Assembly (NCBI GenBank): GCA_022844135.1
Contig: JALHMG010000042.1
Span: 1-45,855 of the forward strand
Source of the DNA: Lysobacterales bacterium
GTDB lineage: Bacteria > Pseudomonadota > Gammaproteobacteria > Xanthomonadales > SZUA-5
Length of the DNA: 45,855 nt
Direction of reading: 5' to 3'
Part shown: positions 13,271 through 21,087 of the stretch, piece by piece
How the letters are laid out: the number at the start of each line of letters is the position of its first letter
Position numbering within the stretch: position 1 is the stretch's first letter
Program-made: the position numbers and the translations under genes
Notes under the pieces: model-generated
What the model was told of the DNA's origin: nothing
Databases searched by the model: none
The model's input: the letters and a program-made list of their open reading frames with translations, nothing else

Positions 13271-15035
13271 ATGAACGATCTCTTGACCGACTTGCTCGCA
13301 TTGATCGGAGCGATCTGGATGATCGTCCGAGTGATCAAGTTGCGTGCGATCGCGGGTTTGCGGTTTTCGCGCACAACCGCCAAGTTCGTCGACGCGCCGG
13401 TTCCGGGTTCAATCGCAGACCTGATTGAACAGGCAAACATCGAACTTGACGAATTGGGCTTTGAGCCGGCGCGCTGGGCGCACGTGCGCAGGCCAGATTC
13501 CGGCGAATTGATGCAAGTGCGAGTGCACAGGCAGAACCAAGCTGCCTTTGCCGCAGGCGCCGAATCGATTGAATGCATTTGTGGTGACTCGCCTGCTAGA
13601 TGGCGAAACGCTGATCACGCAGGCTTTCGATCCGTATCTGAAGCAGCTCGCAGTGAACAATGCCACGGTCATGGTCAGCGCCGAACCAAGCATAGCCGGG
13701 CTCTGGAGCGCGCACTGCGCGCTGATCGATTCGCGTGGCGACACCGATCCGGGCGGCATCAGCGATGACGGTCTGCTGGGCTTCCACACTGAGTGGATGG
13801 AGCAGCAGCGCCAGGCACTGATTCGCGCCGGATCGCTGAGGCCAATCAATGACGACACGGCATTGCCGAGTTTGGCGTTTGCCTGGACTGCGCTGCGCGC
13901 CACGTTGAATGCCCCCAAGCCACCGCTAGACACGCAGACGGTGCCGCCGGCGCGCGTGGCGTTGCTCGCAACGCTTGCCGAGCGCGCGCGAACGTGCTCG
14001 CCCTCGCGCTCGGTCGAATGGACGCTGTTTCTCATTAGCGTGGCGCTATTCATGGCGTTGGGCGCACTGCTGTGGGATCCCATTACGGCATGGATGATTC
14101 TGGTCGTGGTAGTCATCCATGAACTGGGTCACTATTTGGCGATGCGCGCTTTTGGCTATCAGAATGTGCACATGATGGCTTTGCCGCTGGTGGGTGGCGT
14201 GGCGATTGGTCAGGACGCCAATCCCAGTGCACACCGCAGCGCCTGGATGTCGCTGATGGGACCGCTGCCCGGCATCGTCATTGGCTGGGCTATTGCTGCG
14301 GCGGTCATCGTCGGGGTGTGGCCCGATGCGCTCGGCAGCGGATGGCAATGGGCAACGATCTTTCTGCTGCTCAATTACCTCAACGTCATTCCGGTGCCGC
14401 CGCTCGATGGTGCGCATGTGGTCAAGGCGCTCTTGCCGCCGCGGCAGGCGTGGCTGGAGATCGGATTTATCGCCATCGCTTGCGTGCTTGGAGCGATCGC
14501 AGCCTGGATGTTCGATTTTGTCATCCTTGCGCAGCAACTGGGACGCGGTGCTCGCGTCGCTGGACACCAAGGTGCCCTTTCCGTTGAATCTCCTGGCTGG
14601 AGACGGACCGGCGCTTCCGGGGCCGGCGAGTCGAGCGGATATCGCTGCCGCTGAAGTTCGTATCGGCCGTACGCTGCCGAGCGATTATCTTGAGCTTCTT
14701 GCACACCACGACGGCCATCACATTTTGGGCCTGGCCCGATTGCAGGCGTGCACGTCATCGGCAACGAGCATCTATCGAGTTACGCGCCGCTCGATTCGCG
14801 CCTGATGGCAGACATAGAAGGAGCCTTTCCAGGCGCGATTCCCGTCAAGATTAAGGACGCAAACGAGTTGATTGGTTGCCTGAGCCTGACGCCGCCGGAG
14901 CGTGCGTCGATAGATCTGCTGTTATGCCCGCCCGGCCATCTGCACCAGGGCGTACTCGAGCTGCGCCGTCTATTGCGCTATCCAGATTTGCTGACGATGG
15001 CGCGGTCGCATGCTGCCGTGAAGGCGGCACCGTGA
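13271..15035 (+). pseudogene. Broken M50 site-2-type metalloprotease gene with SMI1/KNR4-like tail
   Basis: One coherent protein seems spread over three frames. Part A (13271 to about 13545) begins MNDLLTDLLALIGAIWMIV and reads as the N-terminal region. Part B (about 13548-14545, shifted one base) holds VVIHELGHYLAMRAFGYQNV, the HExxH zinc motif of M50 intramembrane proteases, and the second metal motif NVIPVPPLDGAHVV, with several membrane helices. Part C (about 14545-14745, shifted again) gives PASRADIAAAEVRIGRTLPS and YLELLAHHDGHHI, resembling the SMI1/KNR4 (SUKH) fold. Part D (14746-15035, back in the frame of B) starts VHVIGNEHLSSYAPL and completes that domain. Each part is free of internal stops, so the damage is recent or reflects read errors. 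Part B alone could still encode a truncated protease. Alternatives are two overlapping genes or programmed frameshifts, which I judge less likely. Confidence 0.65.
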
Positions 15036-15077
15036 CGGATGTCGCCTACACTGGATTTTGATCACAGACGCGTTCAA

Positions 15078-15101
15078 AGCTCTTGGCATTTGCCGAGAGC
15101 T
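15078..15101. terminator. Hairpin between convergent genes
   Basis: AGCTCTTGGCA (15078-15088) pairs with TGCCGAGAGCT (15091-15101) with one G-T pair, 7 bases from the yidC stop codon. It lies between the + strand M50 remnant and the - strand yidC and could end transcripts from both sides. T-runs on either strand are poor, so termination strength is uncertain. Confidence 0.5.
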
Positions 15102-15108
15102 AACGCGG

Positions 15109-16794
15109 CTATTTGCTTGCCTCAATCCGCTTGGTGATCACCACCTGCTGCACGAGGCCCAAAACTCCATTGGCCAGCCAATACAGCACCAGACCGGCCG
15201 GAAAGATCGCGAACATCACGCCCATGATCAGCGGCATCGTCTGGAAAATGCGCTTCTGTATCGGGTCCATGCCGGGCATGGGCGTGAGCTTTTGCGTGTA
15301 CCACATGACCGCCGCATTCAAGATCGGCAGTACGTACAACGGGTCACGCACGGACAAATCCTGAATCCAGCCGAAAAACGGCGCCTGGCGCAACTCGACG
15401 GCCTCGAAAATCACCCAGTACAGCGCAAAGAAAACGGGCAGCTGCAGCAGCAGCGGCAAACAGCCGCCTAGCGGATTGACCTTCTCTTGCTTGAAGAGAT
15501 CCATCTGCGCTTGCGCCATCTTCTGGCGATCGTCCCCGTAGCGTTCCTTCAGCGCCTCCAGGCGCGGCTGCAGCTTGCGCATTCTGGCCATCGAGCGGTA
15601 CTGCGATTCGCTCAAACGATAGAACGCCAGCTTGACCAGCAGGGTCAGCAGGATGATCGCTACGCCCCAATTGCCGACCAGCTTATGCAGCCAGCTCATT
15701 ACCCAAAACAGCGGCTGCGCGATGAAGGCAATCACGCCGTAGTCGACCGTGTACTGCAAGCCATCCGCCACCGTTGGCAGCAAATCCTGCAATTTCGGAC
15801 CCAGGAACAAAGTCGCACCGACGCTCGCTGTCGCGCCTGGGGCGACGTTAATCGCCGGCGTCATCTGTCGCATCACATAGCGCGGATTAGCGCTAGTGGC
15901 GTCGAGGATGGCGGTAGAGTACGTGGTCTGCTCGTCTTTCGCTGGTACGAACGCGCCGACGAAGTAATGCTGCTGCATCGCCGACCAACCGCCGGCGACC
16001 GTGCGCGAGAACGGCGTTTCCGCAAAATCCGTGAACGGTAGTTTCTGGAAGTACTCATCGGGCGTGTAAATGGCCGCACCGACATAGGCGTACAGCTCCG
16101 GATCATTAAAGGCAAACATGCTCGGCTTGGGCGGCGGAACGCGCAGCATCTGCCGATACTGTCCACCGATCCATTCAGTCGCACTTTGATTGTCGATTTC
16201 ATGGCGTACGCCGACCACGAAGCTGCCGCGCGTGAGCGTGAATATCTTGCGCACGACGAGCCCACTGGCGTCGCGCCAAACGAAAGGCACCTCAACGCTG
16301 TTTTGTCCTTCAGACACGGAGAAACGGTCGCCTTCGATTTCAAACGGTGCGGTGTGATCCGGCGCGGGTTGCTCGGCCGACACCAGTCCCGATTGCACGA
16401 CGAACAGCCGGCTCGGTTCTTCGTTGAGAAGTTTCACGGGCGCGTCTTTCTGCTGCAGGCTCAGCGGATATGTCAGTAACTCGGCAACACGAATCTCAGC
16501 GCCGCGGGTAGAAACCGTCAGGCGCAACACGTCGTTTTCTATGGTCACCCGGCGCTCGTTGCTCGCGACCATCTCCCCCGGCACTTGCGTTGCGTGGGAC
16601 GTCGGCGCGGACGGAACGCTCTCGCTGCCTTGCGCGGGTGGACTCGGCACGTCATCGCCGGTCGCAGCGACCACGGCAGGCTCGCTCGGAGTGGTCTCTG
16701 GCCTTGGGCCGTAGTCGCGTTGCCAGGCTGCCCACAATTGCATGCCAACCAGCGCTATTCCCAGCAGCAAGATGATTCGGAGATTGCTCATCAT
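15109..16794 (-). CDS. yidC: Membrane protein insertase YidC
   Basis: YidC (561 residues) inserts and folds inner-membrane proteins, alone or with SecYEG. The N-terminal signal-anchor helix is NLRIILLLGIALVGMQLWAA. It is followed by the large periplasmic beta-supersandwich domain (about residues 60-340) and the conserved C-terminal five-helix core. The core starts near GNWGVAIILLTLLVKLAFYR with the hydrophilic-groove arginine, and continues through NPLGGCLPLLLQLPVFFALY and MPLIMGVMFAIFPAGLVLYW. It ends at 15109 after VITKRIEASK. The gene is 15 bases downstream of rnpA and shares its transcript. No yidD lies between them and no mnmE follows, unlike the common arrangement. Confidence 0.98.
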   Translation of the reverse strand: MMSNLRIILLLGIALVGMQLWAAWQRDYGPRPETTPSEPAVVAATGDDVPSPPAQGSESVPSAPTSHATQVPGEMVASNERRVTIENDVLRLTVSTRGAEIRVAELLTYPLSLQQKDAPVKLLNEEPSRLFVVQSGLVSAEQPAPDHTAPFEIEGDRFSVSEGQNSVEVPFVWRDASGLVVRKIFTLTRGSFVVGVRHEIDNQSATEWIGGQYRQMLRVPPPKPSMFAFNDPELYAYVGAAIYTPDEYFQKLPFTDFAETPFSRTVAGGWSAMQQHYFVGAFVPAKDEQTTYSTAILDATSANPRYVMRQMTPAINVAPGATASVGATLFLGPKLQDLLPTVADGLQYTVDYGVIAFIAQPLFWVMSWLHKLVGNWGVAIILLTLLVKLAFYRLSESQYRSMARMRKLQPRLEALKERYGDDRQKMAQAQMDLFKQEKVNPLGGCLPLLLQLPVFFALYWVIFEAVELRQAPFFGWIQDLSVRDPLYVLPILNAAVMWYTQKLTPMPGMDPIQKRIFQTMPLIMGVMFAIFPAGLVLYWLANGVLGLVQQVVITKRIEASK

Positions 16795-16809
16795 GGATTG
16801 AAGAATGTC

Positions 16810-17169
16810 CTATTTGGCAGCCGCAGCTGCCGTTTGAAGCCGCAATAGCAGCGCGTCGAGATCGCCGCGCAAACTGACCCGGTCGCCGCGACTAACCTCG
16901 CGCCCTGGCGCAACTACGATGTCGATGGCGGGGAGGTGTTCGCGGGCTGCTCGAAACGCCTCACGACCGATGCGCTTGACGAGGTTGCGATCATGCGCTG
17001 CCGGCAGGTGCTTCTTGCCGACGGCAAACCCGATTCGCGCACTTTCAAGACCATTCGGCCGCACGACCGCCATAAAAAAACGGCCGCGTTCACGGCGGCC
17101 GAGTTGAAACGTTGCGTCGAATTCTTCAGGCTTCAGCAATCGGGCCGTGCGCGGAAACGCGCGCGTCAT
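16810..17169 (-). CDS. rnpA: Ribonuclease P protein component
   Basis: RnpA (119 residues) is the basic protein cofactor of RNase P; it binds the 5' leader of pre-tRNA and helps the catalytic RNA. The signature RNR motif region is HDRNLVKRIGREAFR (about residues 59-73). Flanking features are RTARLLKPEEFDATFQLGRR at the N terminus and IGFAVGKKHLPAA in the central beta sheet. The protein ends in an alanine-rich tail. It starts 21 bases after rpmH, the invariant upstream neighbour in bacteria, and yidC follows. Confidence 0.96.
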   Translation of the reverse strand: MTRAFPRTARLLKPEEFDATFQLGRRERGRFFMAVVRPNGLESARIGFAVGKKHLPAAHDRNLVKRIGREAFRAAREHLPAIDIVVAPGREVSRGDRVSLRGDLDALLLRLQTAAAAAK

Positions 17170-17190
17170 GAGGCGAAGCCCGACGCGCGC

Positions 17191-17325
17191 TTACGGGATC
17201 AGCTTGTGACGGCCCTTCGCACGACGACGGTTGATCACGGCGCGACCGTTCTTCGTGGCCATGCGGGCGCGAAATCCATGGGTGCGCGCTTTCTTGAGTT
17301 GACTGGGTTGAAATGTGCGCTTCAT
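17191..17325 (-). CDS. rpmH: 50S ribosomal protein L34
   Basis: This 44-residue, very basic protein starts [20 protein letters not shown], runs through the conserved [20 protein letters not shown], and ends KLIP. It is L34, a small structural protein of the large subunit. The in-frame codons upstream of ATG 17325 are excluded because the family always begins MKRT, and GGAGA sits just upstream of this ATG. It heads the rpmH-rnpA-yidC transcript. dnaA, the usual divergent or upstream neighbour, is replaced here by a phospholipase D gene. Confidence 0.97.
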   Translation of the reverse strand: MKRTFQPSQLKKARTHGFRARMATKNGRAVINRRRAKGRHKLIP

Positions 17326-17361
17326 GGCGTCTCCAACGAAACTTGCGAAGAAAAGAGCGGC

Positions 17362-17391
17362 ATAGTAGCGGCATGAACGTCGGCAAGTCAA
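17362..17391 (-). promoter_or_regulatory. Candidate sigma-70 promoter of rpmH
   Basis: On the - strand, TTGACT (17391-17386) and TACTAT (17367-17362) are separated by 18 bases, giving a start site near 17355 and a leader of about 30 bases to rpmH. The -35 box lies inside the first codons of the divergent phospholipase D gene. Box matches are 5/6 and 4/6 to consensus. Confidence 0.6.
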
Positions 17392-18923
17392 AACTTAGCG
17401 GATGGCGGTTAAGCGTGGCGCTGGCTTGCCTGACGCTGAGCGCGTGCGCTGGCATCGATTGGCGCCCGCAGACGCAGTTTGCGCTGGCGCCGGCCACACA
17501 AGGCGAGATCGCAGCGCGCGTCCAGGCACTGAATTTGCCGCCTGGGCAGTCGAGCTACCGCCTGCTGCAATCCAATGGCGACTCGTTGCTGATCAAGATT
17601 GGTACCGCAGAGCGCGCGGTCAGCAGCCTCGATTTGCTCTACTACATGTGGCACAGCGATATCAGCGGTCAGTTGCTGGCCGCTGAGGTCATGCGCGCCG
17701 CCGATCGCGGCGTGCGCGTGCGCTTGTTGGTGGACGACACCTATTTGCGCGGGCTTGATCCAAATCTCAAGGTGATTGATCGCCATGAGAATGTCGAAAT
17801 CAGGGTGTACAACCCTTACCGGACTCGCGATAGCGCGCCGCTCAATGTACTCGAGTTCGTGTTCAGCGGATTTCGGCCGAACCATCGAATGCACAACAAG
17901 TCGTGGATCGTCGATGGGCAAGTCGCGATTGTTGGCGGGCGCAACGTAGGCGACGAGTATTTCGGTCTCGACGAGGGCTTCCATTTCCGCGACCTGGGCG
18001 TGTTGTTGACCGGCGCCGCAGCGTCCCAGGCACAGCAAGATTTCGATGCCTATTGGAATGCTTCGGTGGTCGTGCCGATCGCTGCCATCGAAAACGAAAT
18101 ACCCAACGAGCCGACTTTGGCGCAAGCTCGCGCCATGCTTGAGCGCAGCCGCGAACGCACGGTGAGCAGCGGCACGCTGGCGCGGCTCAATGCAGACTCC
18201 ACGTTGGCTGCGTCGATTGGCCAGGACGGCCTCTATATCGGCACGGCGGCACTGGTCTCGGATCCGGCCGACAAATGGCTGCTGGGAAATAGCGCACCGA
18301 TCGGCGTGGCCGCGACGCTGAAGAAGACCATCGATCGCGCCGAGCGCGAGGTGATCCTGATTTCGCCGTATTTCGTTCCTGGCCAATCCGGCGCGAAGTG
18401 GATCGCCTCGCTGGAGCGCCGAGGAGTCCAGGTCAAGGTGCTGACCAACTCGCTGAATGCCACCGATGTCGCCGCCGTTCATGGCGGATACGCGCGTTAC
18501 CGCAAGCGCTTGCTGAAGGCGGGCGTGGAGATCCACGAGCTGAAACGGTCGGCCGGCAGTCTGCCAATGGAATCCTCGTTCCGCGGTTCGTCGCGTGCCA
18601 GCCTGCACACCAAGGCGGTGATCGTCGATGGCCGAGTCTCGTTCGTCGGCTCGTACAACCTGGACCCGCGCTCGACCTGGCTGAACACTGAAATGGGCGT
18701 GCTGATCGACGATGCTGCGTTCGCCCAGGAAGTCCGCGAACACTACGAACTGGCGCTACTCCCCGGCGCCAGTTTCGAACTTAGCCTTGAGGGCCATCGC
18801 TTGGTGTGGACGGAGACCAAAGACGGCCAGGTGGTCAAGCATTATCGCGAACCAACGCGCAGCTGGTCGCGGCGCATCGTCAGCTTTCTGGCGCGAGTTT
18901 TGCCGGTGGAGCGACATCTTTAG
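17373..18923 (+). CDS. Phospholipase D family lipoprotein (cardiolipin synthase-like, ClsC type)
   Basis: The protein (516 residues) has two HKD catalytic motifs, [18 protein letters not shown] (about residue 173) and [18 protein letters not shown] (about residue 413), each with the Asn/Ser that completes the phosphatidyl-transfer site. The N terminus is a lipoprotein signal ([11 protein letters not shown], lipobox LSAC with Cys about 24), so it should be anchored in the outer or inner membrane. Two-HKD bacterial proteins of this length include ClsC cardiolipin synthases and secreted phospholipases; ClsC-like activity is an inference. The start at ATG 17373 gives a proper signal peptide. It is divergent from rpmH and overlaps the end of the convergent amidohydrolase by 44 bases. 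Confidence 0.85.
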   Translation: MNVGKSKLSGWRLSVALACLTLSACAGIDWRPQTQFALAPATQGEIAARVQALNLPPGQSSYRLLQSNGDSLLIKIGTAERAVSSLDLLYYMWHSDISGQLLAAEVMRAADRGVRVRLLVDDTYLRGLDPNLKVIDRHENVEIRVYNPYRTRDSAPLNVLEFVFSGFRPNHRMHNKSWIVDGQVAIVGGRNVGDEYFGLDEGFHFRDLGVLLTGAAASQAQQDFDAYWNASVVVPIAAIENEIPNEPTLAQARAMLERSRERTVSSGTLARLNADSTLAASIGQDGLYIGTAALVSDPADKWLLGNSAPIGVAATLKKTIDRAEREVILISPYFVPGQSGAKWIASLERRGVQVKVLTNSLNATDVAAVHGGYARYRKRLLKAGVEIHELKRSAGSLPMESSFRGSSRASLHTKAVIVDGRVSFVGSYNLDPRSTWLNTEMGVLIDDAAFAQEVREHYELALLPGASFELSLEGHRLVWTETKDGQVVKHYREPTRSWSRRIVSFLARVLPVERHL

Positions 18924-20895
18924 CAACCCCTACTGTGCGATACAGCTCGCTCGTATCGTAAATTGCACCGGCCTTGATCGTGGTGCGCACGCGGCGGATG
19001 TCGCTGATATCGGCTAACGGATCGCCATCAATCAAGATCAGATCGGCGCGCCAACCTGGCGCGATGAGCCCAACTTCATGCGCGCGGCGATTCACTTCTG
19101 CCGAGCCCAGCGTGGCCATGCGCAGGATGTCGGCCGTCGGGATGCCGGCGCCGGCATATAGCTCCAGCTCGCGATGCAAACCGAAGCCCGCCAGACTGTC
19201 GGTGCCGGGCACAATCGGCACGCCTGCCTGATGCAGCGCGCCGAGAAAACGCAGCATCGAGGCGAAGGCGCGCGCGTAGCGCTCTTCATCGCCTTTGGCC
19301 GGCGTTAGTCCCCCGAGCAGCAAACTGCGGCGGACTTGCGCCGGCAAACGGTTGGCGATAGCCGCGTAGCTCGGATTCACGCTGCCGCGCTGCGCTTCGA
19401 ACATGCCCTCGAAGATATTGACGGTGGCGTCGAGCACCGTGCGCCGTTCGGCCATGGCCTGGATCAGTTTGCGTTCGCGCGGGCCTAACGGGTCGATCTC
19501 TGCGGCGTGCTTTCCGACTGCCGTAAAGCGCGTCATGTCGCGCGTATCCGATGCTTCCTTGTAGAGAAAATTGAGAAACACGAAGTTCAAATGCTGCAGT
19601 TCGTCGGCGCCCGCGGCAATGAACTGCTCGGCGGTCATGAATGCCGGTACATGCCCCGACAAACGCAAGCCACGACGGTGGGCCAGCCTGGCGATCAACG
19701 GCACCAGCTTAGGCTTGAGCGAGGAATACACTTTGATCTGAACATAGTCGTGATCGGCGTACCAGTTGACCCATTGCTCAGCTTCTTCAGGCGTATCGAC
19801 GAATACCTTGGTGGGTCCCGCAAAGGGCCCTCTGCCGTCCATGAAACCGGCCATGATGATGCGTGGCCCGATTTCCTCGCCCGCCTCAATACGGGCCACG
19901 CGGGCCGGCAATACCGCTTCGTCGTTGGCCATGTCGCGCACGCTGGTGACCCCGGCCGCCAGATGCAACAGGCCATCGCCGTCGCCGAAGTGCACGTGGT
20001 TGTCCCAAAGGCCAGGCATCAGAAACTTGCCTTTAGCGTCGAAGCGTTCGATGTCGGCGGGGAGTTTCATCGCGGCGGCATCGCCGACGCCGACGATTCG
20101 ATCGCCTTCGATCAAGACATCGCTCGCGCGTGCGATTCCGGTACGCGGATCGAACATCTTGCCACCGGCGACCAGCCACTGACCCTGGGGTTTATGGGCC
20201 AGCGCCTGCGCCCATTCCTTGGCGCGCGCCGTCTCGCGCTCGCGCTGAACCGTTTCGAGCTCAGCCTGCAGTGCCTCGCGGCCGATCGGCAGCATCGTCA
20301 TCCAGCCGCCGACCTGCCCCAGGTACTCGCCGTTGGCGTCGAACCACACCGTGCTCGGCAGGAATCCAAGGCCGCTGATTTCGTACGCCACCAGCTCGCG
20401 CTTACGAAACATGCCGCTTTCGCTCGACTTGACGCGCGCCACTTCGGCAATGCGTGCACTGCCGGCCGGGTACAAGTCGATGCTGCGATCCTCGTCGGCG
20501 AGCAGCGCTTTCGCGAGCACACCGAGGAACATCGGTGGAGCTTCGATAGGCCAGTAGAACTTACCGGCTGGCGCCTCACCCGATTCGGCAGCACTGCGCC
20601 AGCGCGCGCTGCCGTTTTCGACAGCGAAGCTCTCGTCCACCGGCGACTTGTAATAGTCCTTACCGCTAATCGAAACGCGCGTTGGGATGCCCGCCGCGTC
20701 CACCGCAAAGCGCACATCGATATCCGCTCCGCGGCCGCGATCGTTGTAGCTGAACTGGACTCGCGTCTCATCGCCGACGGTAATGATTTCTTCGCCAGCT
20801 TGCTTGCCAAGCATCAGCACCGCGTTGCGCGATTCGTTATCGGCGGCAAGGGTGGACAGCGGCAGCAGCAATGACAACCAGACGCATCGGACCAT
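18880..20895 (-). CDS. Secreted amidohydrolase (imidazolonepropionase/prolidase-like)
   Basis: A signal peptide (MVRCVWLSLLLPLSTLAA, cleaved before DNES) leads a roughly 270-residue N-terminal region of no family I recognise, then an amidohydrolase domain. The metal ligands of a binuclear site are all visible: HxH in LMPGLWDNHVHFGDG (about residue 300), a likely carboxylated lysine in DYVQIKVYSSL, His in LRLSGHVPAF and LQHLNF, and Asp in IVPGTDSLAGFGLH. Family members hydrolyse cyclic amides or dipeptides, but the substrate cannot be told. The start at 20895 was chosen because it begins the signal peptide; codons upstream look non-coding. At 671 residues it is longer than typical 400-450-residue relatives because of the N-terminal extension. 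Its 3' end overlaps the phospholipase D gene tail to tail. Confidence 0.85.
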   Translation of the reverse strand: MVRCVWLSLLLPLSTLAADNESRNAVLMLGKQAGEEIITVGDETRVQFSYNDRGRGADIDVRFAVDAAGIPTRVSISGKDYYKSPVDESFAVENGSARWRSAAESGEAPAGKFYWPIEAPPMFLGVLAKALLADEDRSIDLYPAGSARIAEVARVKSSESGMFRKRELVAYEISGLGFLPSTVWFDANGEYLGQVGGWMTMLPIGREALQAELETVQRERETARAKEWAQALAHKPQGQWLVAGGKMFDPRTGIARASDVLIEGDRIVGVGDAAAMKLPADIERFDAKGKFLMPGLWDNHVHFGDGDGLLHLAAGVTSVRDMANDEAVLPARVARIEAGEEIGPRIIMAGFMDGRGPFAGPTKVFVDTPEEAEQWVNWYADHDYVQIKVYSSLKPKLVPLIARLAHRRGLRLSGHVPAFMTAEQFIAAGADELQHLNFVFLNFLYKEASDTRDMTRFTAVGKHAAEIDPLGPRERKLIQAMAERRTVLDATVNIFEGMFEAQRGSVNPSYAAIANRLPAQVRRSLLLGGLTPAKGDEERYARAFASMLRFLGALHQAGVPIVPGTDSLAGFGLHRELELYAGAGIPTADILRMATLGSAEVNRRAHEVGLIAPGWRADLILIDGDPLADISDIRRVRTTIKAGAIYDTSELYRTVGVAKDVAPPAKLAPES

Positions 20896-21087
20896 GACCG
20901 TGGCTCTCAGGTGTTGATGCTGGAAACCTACTACCTTTAGGCACACGGCGCCAACTCGCGAGGCCACCCAGCGCCAATCCAAGGCAGCGAGTCATGCTGG
21001 TTCCTTCAGACGCCGCGAGTGGTTAGGCGATCCGGCTGTGCGATGGGCTGATGGAGGTTTGGCTGTGCCCGCGTTGCCCGCGATCTA

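Noticed and set aside
19507-20874. A 455-codon + strand frame opposite the amidohydrolase
   Set aside because: The - strand frame has a signal peptide and all metal ligands; the + strand translation shows no domain.
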